A stretch of 64,000 bases of DNA from contig NZ_LIGE01000017.1 in NCBI RefSeq assembly GCF_001297015.1, forward strand, positions 62,001 through 126,000, written 5' to 3'. The notes beneath the pieces are model-generated. The model had not been told where the DNA came from. It ran no database searches and was given only the letters and a program-made list of their open reading frames with translations. The translations under genes and the position numbers were made by a program. This document shows, piece after piece, positions 10,200 through 19,416 of this stretch. The DNA is from Pseudomonas sp. RIT-PI-r. GTDB lineage: Bacteria; Pseudomonadota; Gammaproteobacteria; Pseudomonadales; Pseudomonadaceae. Numbering within the stretch: the stretch's first letter is position 1; each line of letters opens with the position of its first letter.

Positions 10200-11064
10200 G
10201 TGAAGTCGTACTCTCTGTTGAAAAACTGATGATGCATTTCGGTGGCATCAAGGCCTTGAGCGACGTCAGCCTGAAGGTCAAACGCAACTCGATCTTCGCC
10301 CTGATCGGCCCCAACGGCGCCGGCAAGACCACGGTGTTCAACTGCCTGACCGGTTTCTATAAAGCTTCCGGCGGCAAGATCGAACTCAACGTGCGCGGCC
10401 AGCAGACCAACGTCATCCAGTTGCTCGGCGAGTCGTTCAAACCGACCGACTTCGTCTCGCCGAAATCTTTCCTCAGCCGCATGTACTACAAGATGTTCGG
10501 CGGCACACATTTGGTGAACCGTGCAGGCCTGGCGCGAACCTTCCAGAACATTCGTTTGTTCAAGGAAATGTCGGTGCTGGAAAACCTGCTGGTGGCCCAG
10601 CACATGTGGGTCAACCGCAACATGCTCGCCGGCATCCTCAACACCAAGGGCTATCGCAAGGCCGAAAGCGATGCGCTGGACTGCGCGTTCTACTGGCTGG
10701 AAGTGGTCGATCTGGTCGACTGCGCCAACCGTCTCGCCGGTGAGCTCTCGTACGGCCAGCAACGCCGTCTGGAGATCGCCCGGGCCATGTGCACGCGGCC
10801 GCAGATCATCTGCCTCGACGAACCGGCCGCCGGCCTCAACCCTCAGGAAACCGAAGCGCTGAGCGCGATGATCCGGCTGCTGCGCGACGAGCACGATCTG
10901 ACCGTGGTGCTGATCGAACACGACATGGGCATGGTTATGAGTATTTCCGACCACATCGTGGTGCTGGACCACGGCATCGTCATCGCCGAAGGCGGGCCTG
11001 AAGCCATTCGCAACGACCCGAAAGTGATTGCCGCCTACCTGGGCGCCGACGAAGAGGAGCTGGT

Positions 11065-11068
<4 letters not shown>
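10196..11068 (+). CDS. livG: Branched-chain amino acid ABC transporter ATP-binding protein LivG
   Basis: A 290-residue ABC ATPase. Walker A is GPNGAGKTT (38-46), the signature is LSYGQQRRLEIARAM and Walker B is IICLDEPAAGLNP. The C-terminal end has the LivG-type VIAAYLG motif that marks the branched-chain/urea transporter ATPases. Compared with average LivG it has an inserted stretch after the Walker A half, common in Pseudomonas. It overlaps livM and livF by 4 bases on either side. Confidence 0.95.
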
Positions 11069-11781
<713 letters not shown>

Positions 11782-11801
11782 TTCTTCCACGTTATGCACA
11801 G

Positions 11802-11830
11802 CCCCGGCGACGCAAGTCCCGGGGTTTTTT
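11802..11830 (+). terminator. Rho-independent terminator of the liv operon
   Basis: CCCCGG (11802-11807) pairs with CCGGGG (11819-11824) and is followed directly by a run of six T. It lies 20 bases after the livF stop on the coding strand. Confidence 0.85.
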
Positions 11831-11856
11831 CATATCCAAAACATACCGCACGCCTG

Positions 11857-11935
11857 TGTAGGAGCTGCCGAAGGCTGCGATCTTTTGATGTTGTCTTTAA
11901 AGAACAAAAGATCGCAGCCTTCGGCAGCTCCTACA
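11857..11935. repeat. Paired REP-type inverted repeat, family A, copy 2
   Basis: Two near-perfect inverted arms of about 30 bases (GTAGGAGCTGCCGAAGGCTG core plus CGATCTTTT) flank about 20 AT-rich bases just after the livF terminator. Confidence 0.92.
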
Positions 11936-11940
11936 GGGAA

Positions 11941-12620
11941 TTGATCAGTGATTTCAAGTCTTGCGTGGAATTGTGGAAAACAAATTCCCCAAGCTGCCAA
12001 AGCGCGACATATAGACGCTGCAAATGGCTGTTTTTCCACAGTTTTGACTTGTCCCCGTTTGCTGTGGAGCTGGCTGTGAATAACGTGGGTGTATCTGGCT
12101 GGGCGCCTTGTAAACCGTGGTCTGCAAGTGTGTGGTTGTTTTTTGATCAGGAGGTTTTGCGGGAGCTGAAGACGTCGTTGTCAACCTTTTTCTGGGTATC
12201 GCCACTCAGCCAGTTCCAGATGGTCAAGGCTGTGGATAAGTCTGTGATTAAACTCTGGAAAGACCGCGCTGAGCGCCGTAATTACTGGCCTCGCGCAATC
12301 ACTGTGCTGAACGTCCGTTCGTGCAAAATGCCATGTCCGGCACATCCGCCACTTCAGGGTCAAGCAAAAAACTTTCTATTTCGCCCGCAAAGCCTTGTGT
12401 GGCGGGGCTTTGCGCGTTTGCACTTGCCCCCGGAAACTGTGGAAGGGACTGTGGATAACATGCGCGCACATGGCTACAGGCCACGGGGGCTGTGGCGTCG
12501 ACAGAGTTGGTTGTTTTTTGTACCGCTTGTGGGTGTTGCCCGTGAATGCGCGGGCGGGCATGCTGCCTGCTGATTTTCTATTCCAAGGGCTGCTGCGGTG
12601 GCCGAAGCAAGGAGAACACG
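11941..12620. other. Gene-free stretch with a cluster of DnaA-box-like 9-mers
   Basis: No protein with a credible start, codon pattern or family resemblance was found in these 680 bases. The one long open frame here begins inside the REP pair and looks spurious. The stretch carries TGTGGATAA at 12231-12239 and 12450-12458 and TGTGAATAA at 12075-12083. All three match the DnaA box TTATNCACA read on the minus strand. It also has TGTGGAAAA at 11972-11980 with its inverse at 12032-12040. A 9-bp hairpin (12386-12394 with 12406-12414) and two copies of GGTTGTTTTTTG add further structure. The last bases hold the ribosome binding site of the next gene. Whether DnaA binds here is untested. Confidence 0.5.
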
Positions 12621-13385
12621 ATGTCCAACACCCTGTTTATCACCGGCGCGACGTCCGGATTTGGTGAAGCCTGCGCCCGCCGTTTTGCCGAGGCTGGCTG
12701 GAAACTGGTGCTGACCGGCCGTCGTGAAGAACGCCTCAATGCGTTGTGCGCCGAGTTGTCGAAGCAGACCGAAGTGCACGGCCTGGTGCTCGACGTGCGT
12801 GATCGCAAGGCGATGGAAGAGGCGATTGCCAACCTGCCGCCGTCGTTCGCCAAGCTGCGTGGCCTGATCAACAACGCAGGTTTAGCACTGGGCGTTGATC
12901 CTGCGCCGAAGTGCGATCTGGACGATTGGGACACCATGGTCGACACCAACGTCAAAGGCCTGATGTACGCCACGCGCTTGCTGTTGCCGCGCCTGATCGC
13001 CCATGGTCGTGGCGCAGGCATCGTCAACCTCGGCTCCATCGCCGGTAACTATCCGTATCCAGGCAGCCATGTGTATGGCGCGACCAAAGCGTTCGTTAAA
13101 CAGTTCTCGCTGAACCTGCGTTGCGACTTGCAGGGCACCGGCGTGCGCGTCAGCAACATCGAGCCGGGCCTGTGCGAAAGCGAATTCTCGCTGGTGCGTT
13201 TCGCTGGCGATCAGGAGCGCTACAACGCGACTTACGCCGGTGCCGAGCCGATCCAGCCGCAGGACATCGCCGAGACGATTTTCTGGGTGATGAATGCGCC
13301 GGCGCACATCAACATCAACAGCCTGGAGTTGATGCCGGTGAGCCAGACCTGGGCCGGGTTTGCCATTGAGCGCAATAAGGCCTGA
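12621..13385 (+). CDS. ydfG: NADP-dependent 3-hydroxy acid dehydrogenase, YdfG-like SDR
   Basis: A classical short-chain dehydrogenase of 254 residues that closely resembles E. coli YdfG, which oxidises serine, allo-threonine and related 3-hydroxy acids with NADP. The cofactor motif TGATSGFG is at 8-15, NNAG at 84-87, and the catalytic Ser139, Tyr152 and Lys156 lie in GSIAG and YGATK. The basic residues after the second strand (TGRREERL) agree with NADP preference. Further YdfG hallmarks are the NNAGLALG stretch and a C-terminal LELMPVSQTWAG. A GGAG box precedes the ATG. Confidence 0.9.
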   Translation: MSNTLFITGATSGFGEACARRFAEAGWKLVLTGRREERLNALCAELSKQTEVHGLVLDVRDRKAMEEAIANLPPSFAKLRGLINNAGLALGVDPAPKCDLDDWDTMVDTNVKGLMYATRLLLPRLIAHGRGAGIVNLGSIAGNYPYPGSHVYGATKAFVKQFSLNLRCDLQGTGVRVSNIEPGLCESEFSLVRFAGDQERYNATYAGAEPIQPQDIAETIFWVMNAPAHININSLELMPVSQTWAGFAIERNKA

Positions 13386-13401
13386 CACCGCGTTACGGCC
13401 A

Positions 13402-13490
13402 ATCGCTGGCAAGCCAGCTCCCACAGGTTTATTGGCGTACACAAATCTTGTGAACGGCTCGATACTTGTGGGAGCTGGCTTGCCAGCGAT
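13402..13490. repeat. Paired REP-type inverted repeat, family C (GTGGGAGCTGGCTTGCCAGC), copy 1
   Basis: Inverted arms with the GTGGGAGCTGGCTTGCCAGC core flank about 43 bases after ydfG. The spacer contains ACACAAATCTTGTGAACG (13439-13456), which differs by one base from the spacer of the family A pair at 26085. Confidence 0.92.
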
Positions 13491-13584
13491 GAGGCCAGAA
13501 CAGGCAAAAAATGGCGATAAGGTAAACTCCCTTCGCAACAACCCAACCGCACCCCGCGGTTTTCCGGGTTTTCGAGGAGTCAAA

Positions 13585-14490
13585 GTGAGTAACCGAGGTG
13601 AGCAGGCACTGCTCAAACAATCGACCATTCTGATGTTGGCTGTGGCGATTGCCGGGATTGTCACCGGTTTTGTTTCAGGTTCCCAATCCATCCTTTTCGA
13701 TGGTTTTTTCTCGCTGATCGCAACGTTCATCAAAGTCCTGATGCTGATCACTGCCAAGCTGATCGCCAAGCAAAGCAACCACCGTTTCCAGTTCGGTTTC
13801 TGGCACCTGGAGCCGATGGTGCTGCTGATCGAAGGCAGCTTCCTGATGTTGATCGCGATCTACGCGTTTCTCAACGGAGTGTTCGGCATCATCAACGGTG
13901 GCCGCGACATCGAGCTAGGACTGGTGATCATTTATGCAGCGGTGTTTACCGTGGTCGAATTCGCCTACTTCTTCTACGTACGGCACCGTAACCGCACGCT
14001 CAAATCCAGCCTGATCCAGTTCGACAACATCAGCTGGCTGGTGGACGCGATGCTATCCGTGGGCCTGTTGATAAGCTTCCTCGCGGCGCTGCTGTTGAAA
14101 TCGCAGGGTTATGGCCAGTGGGCAGTGTATGTCGACCCGCTGATCCTGATTGTACTGGCGCTGACCATGCTGCCACCGGCGTTCAAGATCCTTGGCCCGG
14201 CCTTACGCGATGTGCTGGGGATCGCGCCGGACACGCTGGATGATCAGGTGCGCCAAGTGATGGACGCGGCGAAAACCGAGCATGGTTTTGACGACTATGT
14301 GTCGTACGTGCAGAAGCACGGACGGGCACGGTTTATCGAGATTCATGTGGTGTTGCCGGCGGATTATGTGCTGAGCAATGTCGGACAGCTGGATGCGTTA
14401 CGTGAGGAGATTTCGGCGAAGCTGGGCAAGCCGGATGCGGCGCGCTGGTTGACCATCAGCTTTACCGGGGACAAGAAGTGGATTGCCTAG
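13585..14490 (+). CDS. Cation diffusion facilitator family transporter
   Basis: A 301-residue inner-membrane protein of the cation diffusion facilitator (CDF) family, which exports divalent metals such as Zn, Co, Cd, Fe or Mn in exchange for protons. There are about six hydrophobic segments. The metal-site helix GSQSILFDGFFSL lies at about 33-45, and the C-terminal soluble domain (about 210 onward) looks like the CDF cytoplasmic dimerisation domain. I chose the GTG at 13585 because a GAGGAG box sits 5 bases upstream. Longer open reading frame upstream only translates REP sequence. The metal cannot be told from sequence. Confidence 0.85.
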   Translation: MSNRGEQALLKQSTILMLAVAIAGIVTGFVSGSQSILFDGFFSLIATFIKVLMLITAKLIAKQSNHRFQFGFWHLEPMVLLIEGSFLMLIAIYAFLNGVFGIINGGRDIELGLVIIYAAVFTVVEFAYFFYVRHRNRTLKSSLIQFDNISWLVDAMLSVGLLISFLAALLLKSQGYGQWAVYVDPLILIVLALTMLPPAFKILGPALRDVLGIAPDTLDDQVRQVMDAAKTEHGFDDYVSYVQKHGRARFIEIHVVLPADYVLSNVGQLDALREEISAKLGKPDAARWLTISFTGDKKWIA

Positions 14491-14524
14491 AGACCGTGTA
14501 ACGGCCATTCGTCGGATCGCCGCC

Positions 14525-14587
14525 CGGAGCAGGCTCACTCCTACATTTGGAATGCGTTCCCCTGTAGGAGTGAGCCTGCTCGCGATA
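14525..14587. repeat. Paired REP-type inverted repeat, family B, copy 2
   Basis: Short version of the family B pair with a 17-18 base spacer, between two convergent genes. Arms and spacer match the element at 22407-22473 in opposite orientation almost base for base. Confidence 0.9.
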
Positions 14588-14599
14588 GCTATTTATCCG

Positions 14600-15733
14600 T
14601 CAGCGCAGGTATTCAGCCAGACCGTGGTAACAAGTCGCCAAGTGATACGGCGTGGTAGAAGGCATGTCCTTGCGACTCACCTCGCCCAATTCATCCCGGC
14701 ACTCATGCCAGCCACCGGCATGCAGAAACCGCTGCTGCAACGCCTGCAACTGGTGCAGCACCACGGCTTCACTGCCCTGACGCAACGTCAGCGCCCGCAG
14801 GTATTCCGCCTGCGCCCAGATCCGCTGAGTCGAATCTCGCGGGCGTCCGTTCGTTTCCAGATCGAGCATCGCGCGCACCGCGCCGGATGGCTGCACCACA
14901 CCGTATTGCTCGGTGAAGGCAAACGCGCGGTCGAGCGCCGCGTGCAGTTTCGAACCACGCAGCAACGGCGACGATTCGAGCAGGAAATACCATTCGAACT
15001 GATGCCCCGGCTCATACCAGTTATCCACAGCGCCGAGCGGCTTTTCCATCAACACGCCATATTGCGGGTCGACGAACTGCTTGTGCATGGCTGTGCATAA
15101 CTCCAGCAACGCCTTCTGCGTGTGGGCATCTTCGCGAACCGCCAGGGTGGCGAGAAACGCTTCGGCCAAGTGCATCAACGGGTTTTGCAGCGGACCGGTT
15201 TGCAGGGTGATCCAGTCGCGCTCCAGGCAGGCTTCGTACAAGCCATCGCCGGTCGCAAAGCGTCGGCCGATGATTTCCAGCGCCGCATTCAAAGTCGACT
15301 CGACCAGTGGATCGCCGGACTTCGCCCAGTAATGCGCGCAAGCGAACAGGATAAAGGCGTGGGTGTAGAGATCCTTGCGCTGATCCAGCGGCTTGCCTTG
15401 GGCATCGATGCTGTAGAACCAGCCGCCGTGCTCGGCGTCATGAAAGTGCCGTTGCAAGGAGCGGAACAGCACCGCCGCACGCACTTCAGCGTTATCCACA
15501 ACCCCGATCAGGCTGGAAAACAGATACAGCTGGCGTGCGCAGGCCATCGCCCGATAGCGTTGCGGGGGCAGGGGCTGATGCGCGGCGTCCAGCGCCTCGT
15601 AGGGCAGCGCCATGTCAGCGTTCCAGCCCGGGCCTTGCCAGAGCGGCACTATGACGTTGAAGAAGTGCTGTTGCACCGCGCCGAACGTGGCGGTCAATTC
15701 GGGCAGGGAGGTGGAGCGGGAAGCGTGGGGCAT
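14600..15733 (-). CDS. AGE-family isomerase/epimerase (N-acylglucosamine 2-epimerase or mannose isomerase type)
   Basis: A 377-residue protein of the AGE superfamily, with an (alpha/alpha)6 barrel predicted by the regular helical pattern. Matching segments include RAMACARQLYLFS, HGGWFYSIDAQGKPLDQRKD, YTHAFILFACAHY and QFEWYFLLE. In this family such histidine/glutamate/arginine-rich helices carry the active site for aldose-ketose isomerisation (for example mannose to fructose) or 2-epimerisation. The substrate cannot be fixed from sequence alone. No sugar transporter or kinase gene lies beside it. It is convergent with the CDF gene. Confidence 0.78.
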   Translation of the reverse strand: MPHASRSTSLPELTATFGAVQQHFFNVIVPLWQGPGWNADMALPYEALDAAHQPLPPQRYRAMACARQLYLFSSLIGVVDNAEVRAAVLFRSLQRHFHDAEHGGWFYSIDAQGKPLDQRKDLYTHAFILFACAHYWAKSGDPLVESTLNAALEIIGRRFATGDGLYEACLERDWITLQTGPLQNPLMHLAEAFLATLAVREDAHTQKALLELCTAMHKQFVDPQYGVLMEKPLGAVDNWYEPGHQFEWYFLLESSPLLRGSKLHAALDRAFAFTEQYGVVQPSGAVRAMLDLETNGRPRDSTQRIWAQAEYLRALTLRQGSEAVVLHQLQALQQRFLHAGGWHECRDELGEVSRKDMPSTTPYHLATCYHGLAEYLR

Positions 15734-15817
15734 GGGCGGACGTCGTCACGGCTGGGGCGATTGCGCGACATGGTAGCAGAGCGGCGGCCGTTAGAGTCTT
15801 GGTGTCTGATCGGCCGT

Positions 15818-15909
15818 CATCGCTGGCAAGCCAGCTCCCACAGGTGATTGGGTAAGTCCACAATTGTGTGAACACCAAATATCCTTGTGGGAGCTGGCTT
15901 GCCAGCGAT
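15818..15909. repeat. Paired REP-type inverted repeat, family C, copy 2
   Basis: Inverted GTGGGAGCTGGCTTGCCAGC arms flank about 46 bases between the AGE gene and the hupE/ureJ gene. The spacer again contains a CACAA..TTGTGTGAAC-like core, as in copy 1. Confidence 0.9.
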
Positions 15910-15932
15910 GAGGCCGGTACAGGCGATGGAGA

Positions 15933-16505
15933 TTAGCCTGCCAGCAGCCAGGCGCCCGTTATTGCTGAGGCAGCACCGGCAAGGCGCACCAACGGCGCAG
16001 CCGCCTGAGGCAGGAAACGCACCACGGCATAACCCGCCGCATGCAGCGCAGCTGTCGCAGCCACAAAACCCGCCGCATACGCCCAAGGACTGCTCATGTC
16101 CGGCAGTTCCAAGCCATGCGCCACACCATGGAACAACGCAAACACCGCCGTCGCCACCACCGCCATGACCAACGGCGGACGCACCGCCAGCGCTACCGCC
16201 AGACCCAACGCCAGCACCGACGCAGCAATCCCGCTTTCCAGCGCCGGCAATTGCAGCCCTTCAAACCCGAGCAGGCCGCCCATCAGCATGGTGCCGACAA
16301 ACGTGCACGGCAGCGCCCAGCGCGCCGCACCTTGCTGCTGCGCGGCCCACAAGCCAACAGCCACCATCGCCAGCAAATGGTCGAGGCCGCCGATCGGGTG
16401 GCTGATGCCTGCGATCAAACCACTGTCGCCATGCCCCGGGTGAGCGAATGCCAGCGCTGGCGTCAGCAGCAGCGCCACGGCGCCAAGAATACGTTTGAGT
16501 GTCAT
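15933..16505 (-). CDS. ureJ: HupE/UreJ family nickel/cobalt permease
   Basis: A 190-residue inner-membrane protein with an N-terminal signal-like segment (ending ALAFA) and about six hydrophobic helices. The family hallmark HPGHGDSGLIAGISHPIGGLDH near the start is a histidine-rich metal-binding motif, and a second motif FALFHGVAHGLEL lies near 125. Such proteins import nickel or cobalt. Here it is the last gene of ureE-ureF-ureG, so nickel supply to urease is the obvious role. Confidence 0.88.
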   Translation of the reverse strand: MTLKRILGAVALLLTPALAFAHPGHGDSGLIAGISHPIGGLDHLLAMVAVGLWAAQQQGAARWALPCTFVGTMLMGGLLGFEGLQLPALESGIAASVLALGLAVALAVRPPLVMAVVATAVFALFHGVAHGLELPDMSSPWAYAAGFVAATAALHAAGYAVVRFLPQAAAPLVRLAGAASAITGAWLLAG

Positions 16506-16532
16506 GGATAAGCTTCCTTGTTGAAAAGTGAA

Positions 16533-17147
16533 TCAGGCTGCAGTCAGCAGGCCCTGGCGTTCGATGAAGGCGATGATTTGCTCAAGGCCCTGACCGGTTT
16601 TCTGGTTGCTGAAGACGAACGGCTTGCCGTTGCGCATGCGCTTTGTATCGCTGTCCATCATTTCCAGCGAAGCGCCAACCAGCGGCGCGAGGTCGATCTT
16701 GTTGATCACCAGCAGGTCGGACTTGCAGATCCCCGGCCCGCCCTTGCGTGGCAGCTTGTCGCCGGCCGAAACGTCAATCACGTAGATGGTCAGGTCGGAC
16801 AGTTCGGGGCTGAAGGTCGCTGAGAGGTTGTCGCCACCGGACTCCACCAGAATCAGATCGAGCCCCGGAAAGCGCCGGTTCAGTTGATCGACCGCTTCAA
16901 GGTTGATCGAGGCGTCTTCGCGGATCGCCGTGTGCGGGCAGCCGCCGGTTTCCACGCCGATGATCCGCTCCGGCGCGAGGGCTTCGTTGCGCACGAGGAA
17001 ATCGGCGTCTTCGCGGGTATAGATATCGTTGGTCACCACGGCGAGGTTGTAGCGCTCGCGCAGGGCCAGGCACAGGGCCAGGGTCAAAGCGGTTTTGCCG
17101 GAACCGACCGGGCCGCCGATGCCGACGCGCAGAGGTTGTGTGTTCAT
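16533..17147 (-). CDS. ureG: Urease accessory GTPase UreG
   Basis: A 204-residue SIMIBI-class GTPase that powers nickel delivery to apo-urease with UreD, UreF and UreE. The P-loop GPVGSGKT is at 12-19. The nickel-related CPH motif is present in [17 protein letters not shown], and the guanine-specificity NKID motif in [11 protein letters not shown]. Length is normal for the family. A TAGGAG box precedes the ATG at 17147. A longer frame upstream lies over ureF and is not used. Confidence 0.96.
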   Translation of the reverse strand: MNTQPLRVGIGGPVGSGKTALTLALCLALRERYNLAVVTNDIYTREDADFLVRNEALAPERIIGVETGGCPHTAIREDASINLEAVDQLNRRFPGLDLILVESGGDNLSATFSPELSDLTIYVIDVSAGDKLPRKGGPGICKSDLLVINKIDLAPLVGASLEMMDSDTKRMRNGKPFVFSNQKTGQGLEQIIAFIERQGLLTAA

Positions 17148-17158
17148 TAATGTTTCTC

Positions 17159-17833
17159 CTAGGAGCGAAAGAGGCGGCTGTACTGGCGCTCGTGGGCCAT
17201 GCACGCCAGGGACAGGCCGAACGCGGCGCTGCCCATGTGGTCGGGATTGATTCGGCTGGCGTCCTGCTGTGCTTGTTGCAGCAGCGGCAGCAGTTCGCTG
17301 GTCAGGCGCTGGGCGGCTTGCTGGCCGAGCGGCAGGGTTTTCATCAGGACGGCGAGCTGGTTTTCCAGCCAGCTCCACAGCCACGCGGCGAGGGCGTCCT
17401 GCGGGCTGATGCCCCAGGCGCGCGCGGCCAGCGCCCAGCACAAGGCCAAATGCGGTTCGGGGCATTGATCGAGAAAATCGCGGGCGGGCGCGTCGAGTTC
17501 CGGTAGGCCGTTGAGCAGTTGCTGCAACGAATAGCCCATCTGCCGGCTCTCCAGATGCAACTCGCGGGTCTCGCGACTGGCGCGATGGCTTTCGCAGAGG
17601 CTCAGCAACTCCGCCCATTGTTCATCCGCCGCCGCTTGGCAATGCGCGAGCAGCAGCGGCGCCTCGAAGCGGGCGAGGTTGAGCAGCAATTGATCGCTGA
17701 TCCAGCGCCGGGCGCTTTGCGGGTTATCGACGCGGCCATTATCCACAGCCATTTCCAGGCCTTGCGAATAGCTGTAGCCGCCAATCGGCAATTGCGGACT
17801 GGCCAGGCGCAGTAGCGCCCAGGCCGGATTCAC
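17159..17833 (-). CDS. ureF: Urease accessory protein UreF
   Basis: A 224-residue all-helical protein that acts with UreD and UreG as a GTPase-linked gate for nickel insertion. Family segments are the N-terminal [20 protein letters not shown] and the C-terminal [16 protein letters not shown] end ([19 protein letters not shown]). The gene overlaps ureE by 4 bases and ends 11 bases before ureG. Confidence 0.94.
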   Translation of the reverse strand: MNPAWALLRLASPQLPIGGYSYSQGLEMAVDNGRVDNPQSARRWISDQLLLNLARFEAPLLLAHCQAAADEQWAELLSLCESHRASRETRELHLESRQMGYSLQQLLNGLPELDAPARDFLDQCPEPHLALCWALAARAWGISPQDALAAWLWSWLENQLAVLMKTLPLGQQAAQRLTSELLPLLQQAQQDASRINPDHMGSAAFGLSLACMAHERQYSRLFRS

Positions 17834-18330
17834 AGGCGTACGCCGAACTGATGGAGTTTCGGCGCGTAGTTGAAGTCTTCGTCGCCGTGGCGTGAGTGGT
17901 GATGGCCGCCGCCATAGGCGCCGTGTTCCGGCTGGAACGGTGCCTCGATGGCTACGACCTGTGCGCCGAGCTGTTCGAGCATGGCTTTGAGCACGTAATC
18001 GTCGAGCAGACGCAGCCAGCCATCGCCGACTTGCAGGGCGACGTGGCGATTACCCAAGTGATAAGCCGCACGAGTCAGCTCGAAAGCATTGGCGCAGGTG
18101 ACGTGCAGCAATTGCTCAGGGCGGGCGCAGACGCGGACAATTCGGCCGTCTTCAGCCTGTAGGCATTCGCCGTCATACAGCGGCGGCTGACCGCGCTCCA
18201 AAAACAACCCGACGTCTTCGCCTTCGGCACTGAAACAGCGCAGACGGCTTTTGCTCCGCGCTTCGAAGGTCAGGTGCAACTCGGCGGCCCAGACGGGTTG
18301 AGGGTCGGTTCTGCGGTGAATCACCAGCAT
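17830..18330 (-). CDS. ureE: Urease accessory protein UreE (nickel metallochaperone)
   Basis: A 166-residue nickel metallochaperone. The C-terminal tail has the histidine-rich stretch HGAYGGGHHHSRHG, which binds nickel. The central metal-binding motif is NRHVALQVGDGWLRLLDD, where GNRH supplies the family histidine. I start it at MLVIHRRTD (18330), where TGGAAG lies 6-7 bases upstream. An ATG 8 codons earlier would lie very close to the predicted transcription start. First gene of ureEFGJ, with an RpoN-type promoter about 38 bases upstream. Confidence 0.94.
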   Translation of the reverse strand: MLVIHRRTDPQPVWAAELHLTFEARSKSRLRCFSAEGEDVGLFLERGQPPLYDGECLQAEDGRIVRVCARPEQLLHVTCANAFELTRAAYHLGNRHVALQVGDGWLRLLDDYVLKAMLEQLGAQVVAIEAPFQPEHGAYGGGHHHSRHGDEDFNYAPKLHQFGVRL

Positions 18331-18367
18331 CGGAAAGCTTCCAGCTATGGACAATACTCTGGCTAGA

Positions 18368-18382
18368 GCAAGGGCCTTGCCA
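18368..18382 (-). promoter_or_regulatory. Putative RpoN (sigma-54) promoter of ureEFGJ
   Basis: Read on the minus strand, TGGCAA (18382-18377), GGCCC, then TTGC (18371-18368) and T match the sigma-54 consensus with one change (C to A at the end of the -24 element). The predicted start of transcription, near 18357, is about 27 bases before the ureE ATG. Two other transcription units here have the same kind of site. Confidence 0.72.
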
Positions 18383-18509
18383 ATCGGACGAGATGTAGGA
18401 AATCCCTGTCGGAGCGTAGTGGATGTTTCAAGATGTTGCGGGAATATGGAAGGTTTTGGTGCGTGAAGATTTTTTTATGCACCAAATGGAGGCCGTGACG
18501 CCGCACCTT

Positions 18510-18598
18510 TGTAGGAGTGAGCCTGCTCGCGATAGCAGTGTGTCAGTCAGCAAATATTTGTCTGATAGACCGCTATCGCGAGCAGGCTCACTCCTACA
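18510..18598. repeat. Paired REP-type inverted repeat, family B, copy 3
   Basis: Inverted GTAGGAGTGAGCCTGCTCGC arms flank about 43 bases between ureE and a tetR gene. The spacing and spacer style match copy 1 at 7774. Confidence 0.92.
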
Positions 18599-18629
18599 GG
18601 GGATTTGTGGTGTGGCGGGAAGAGGGGAA

Positions 18630-19262
18630 TTACTCGGTACTGCCCAAGCCTTGCCAATGCTTGAGCCCGATAAAGATGAAGCGCAACTGCTGGGTGATCT
18701 TCGCCTGTGGCGTCAGATGCTCCGGCAGGGCTTCGGCGGGCGGATCGATGATGTCGGGGAGGGTGGCGAATACCGATTTGACGATCAGGTCAGCCATTAC
18801 GCTCAGGCCTGCGGCATCCAGATGCTGCAGCTTGGGCATCATCGTCAGGTCAGAAGCCAGGTCGGAGCTGATGTTCTCGCGCAGGCGACCAATGGCCTGA
18901 CGCACCGGCAGCGAACCGCCGTATTGCTCGCGAGCGAGAAACAGGAATTGCGAACGGTTGGCGCTGACCACGTCGAGGAAGATCCGCACGGACGCATCGA
19001 TGATGCCGCCCATGACGAATTCGTTGTGCCGCACCAGACGGATGGTTTCGCGGAAGGTCTGGCCTACTTCACTGACCAGCACCAGGCCCAGTTCGTCCAT
19101 ATCGGCAAAGTGCCGGTAGAAACCGGTCGGCACGATGCCGGCGGTTTTCGTCACTTCACGCAGGCTCAGGCTGCCGAATCCTCGGCCGCTTTCCATCAAG
19201 TGGCGGGCAGCGTCCATGAGGGCGTTGCGGGTCTGTTGTTTCTGTTCGGCGCGGGGCAGCAT
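18630..19262 (-). CDS. TetR-family regulator of the FabR/DesT type
   Basis: A 210-residue TetR-type repressor. The helix-turn-helix (SLREVTKTAGIVPTGFYRHF, about 36-55) is followed by DMDELGLVLVSEVG, which closely resembles E. coli FabR and P. aeruginosa DesT, sensors of the unsaturated-to-saturated acyl-CoA ratio that control fatty acid desaturation. I start it at MLPRAEQKQQTR (19262), matching those proteins. An ATG 12 codons earlier adds nothing typical. No desaturase or fab gene is next to it, so the fatty acid role is inference from resemblance only. Confidence 0.8.
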   Translation of the reverse strand: MLPRAEQKQQTRNALMDAARHLMESGRGFGSLSLREVTKTAGIVPTGFYRHFADMDELGLVLVSEVGQTFRETIRLVRHNEFVMGGIIDASVRIFLDVVSANRSQFLFLAREQYGGSLPVRQAIGRLRENISSDLASDLTMMPKLQHLDAAGLSVMADLIVKSVFATLPDIIDPPAEALPEHLTPQAKITQQLRFIFIGLKHWQGLGSTE

Positions 19263-19370
19263 CGCAGGGTGTGTCTTTCGGCAGGACAAGCGCGGCACTC
19301 TAGCAAATCGGCTTTGTCGGCGTCGAACGGGAGGAGATACGGGGGAGGATTCAGCGGGGTTGAAAAGTCA

Positions 19371-19400
19371 AAAGCCCAATCGGGTGATTGGGCTTTTTTT
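19371..19400 (-). terminator. Rho-independent terminator of the repeat-protein gene
   Basis: AAAGCCCAATC (19371-19381) pairs perfectly with GATTGGGCTTT (19386-19396) around a 4-base loop. Read leftwards it lies 16 bases after the stop of the gene ending at 19417 and is followed by TTTT. A seven-T run on the other strand would also let it work rightwards. Confidence 0.85.
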
Positions 19401-19416
19401 CGAGGCCGCCATGGGC

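Noticed and set aside
11794..12573. A 259-codon open frame on the + strand after livF
   Set aside because: It begins inside the livF terminator region, reads through a REP pair and has no ribosome binding site or family likeness. It is most likely chance.
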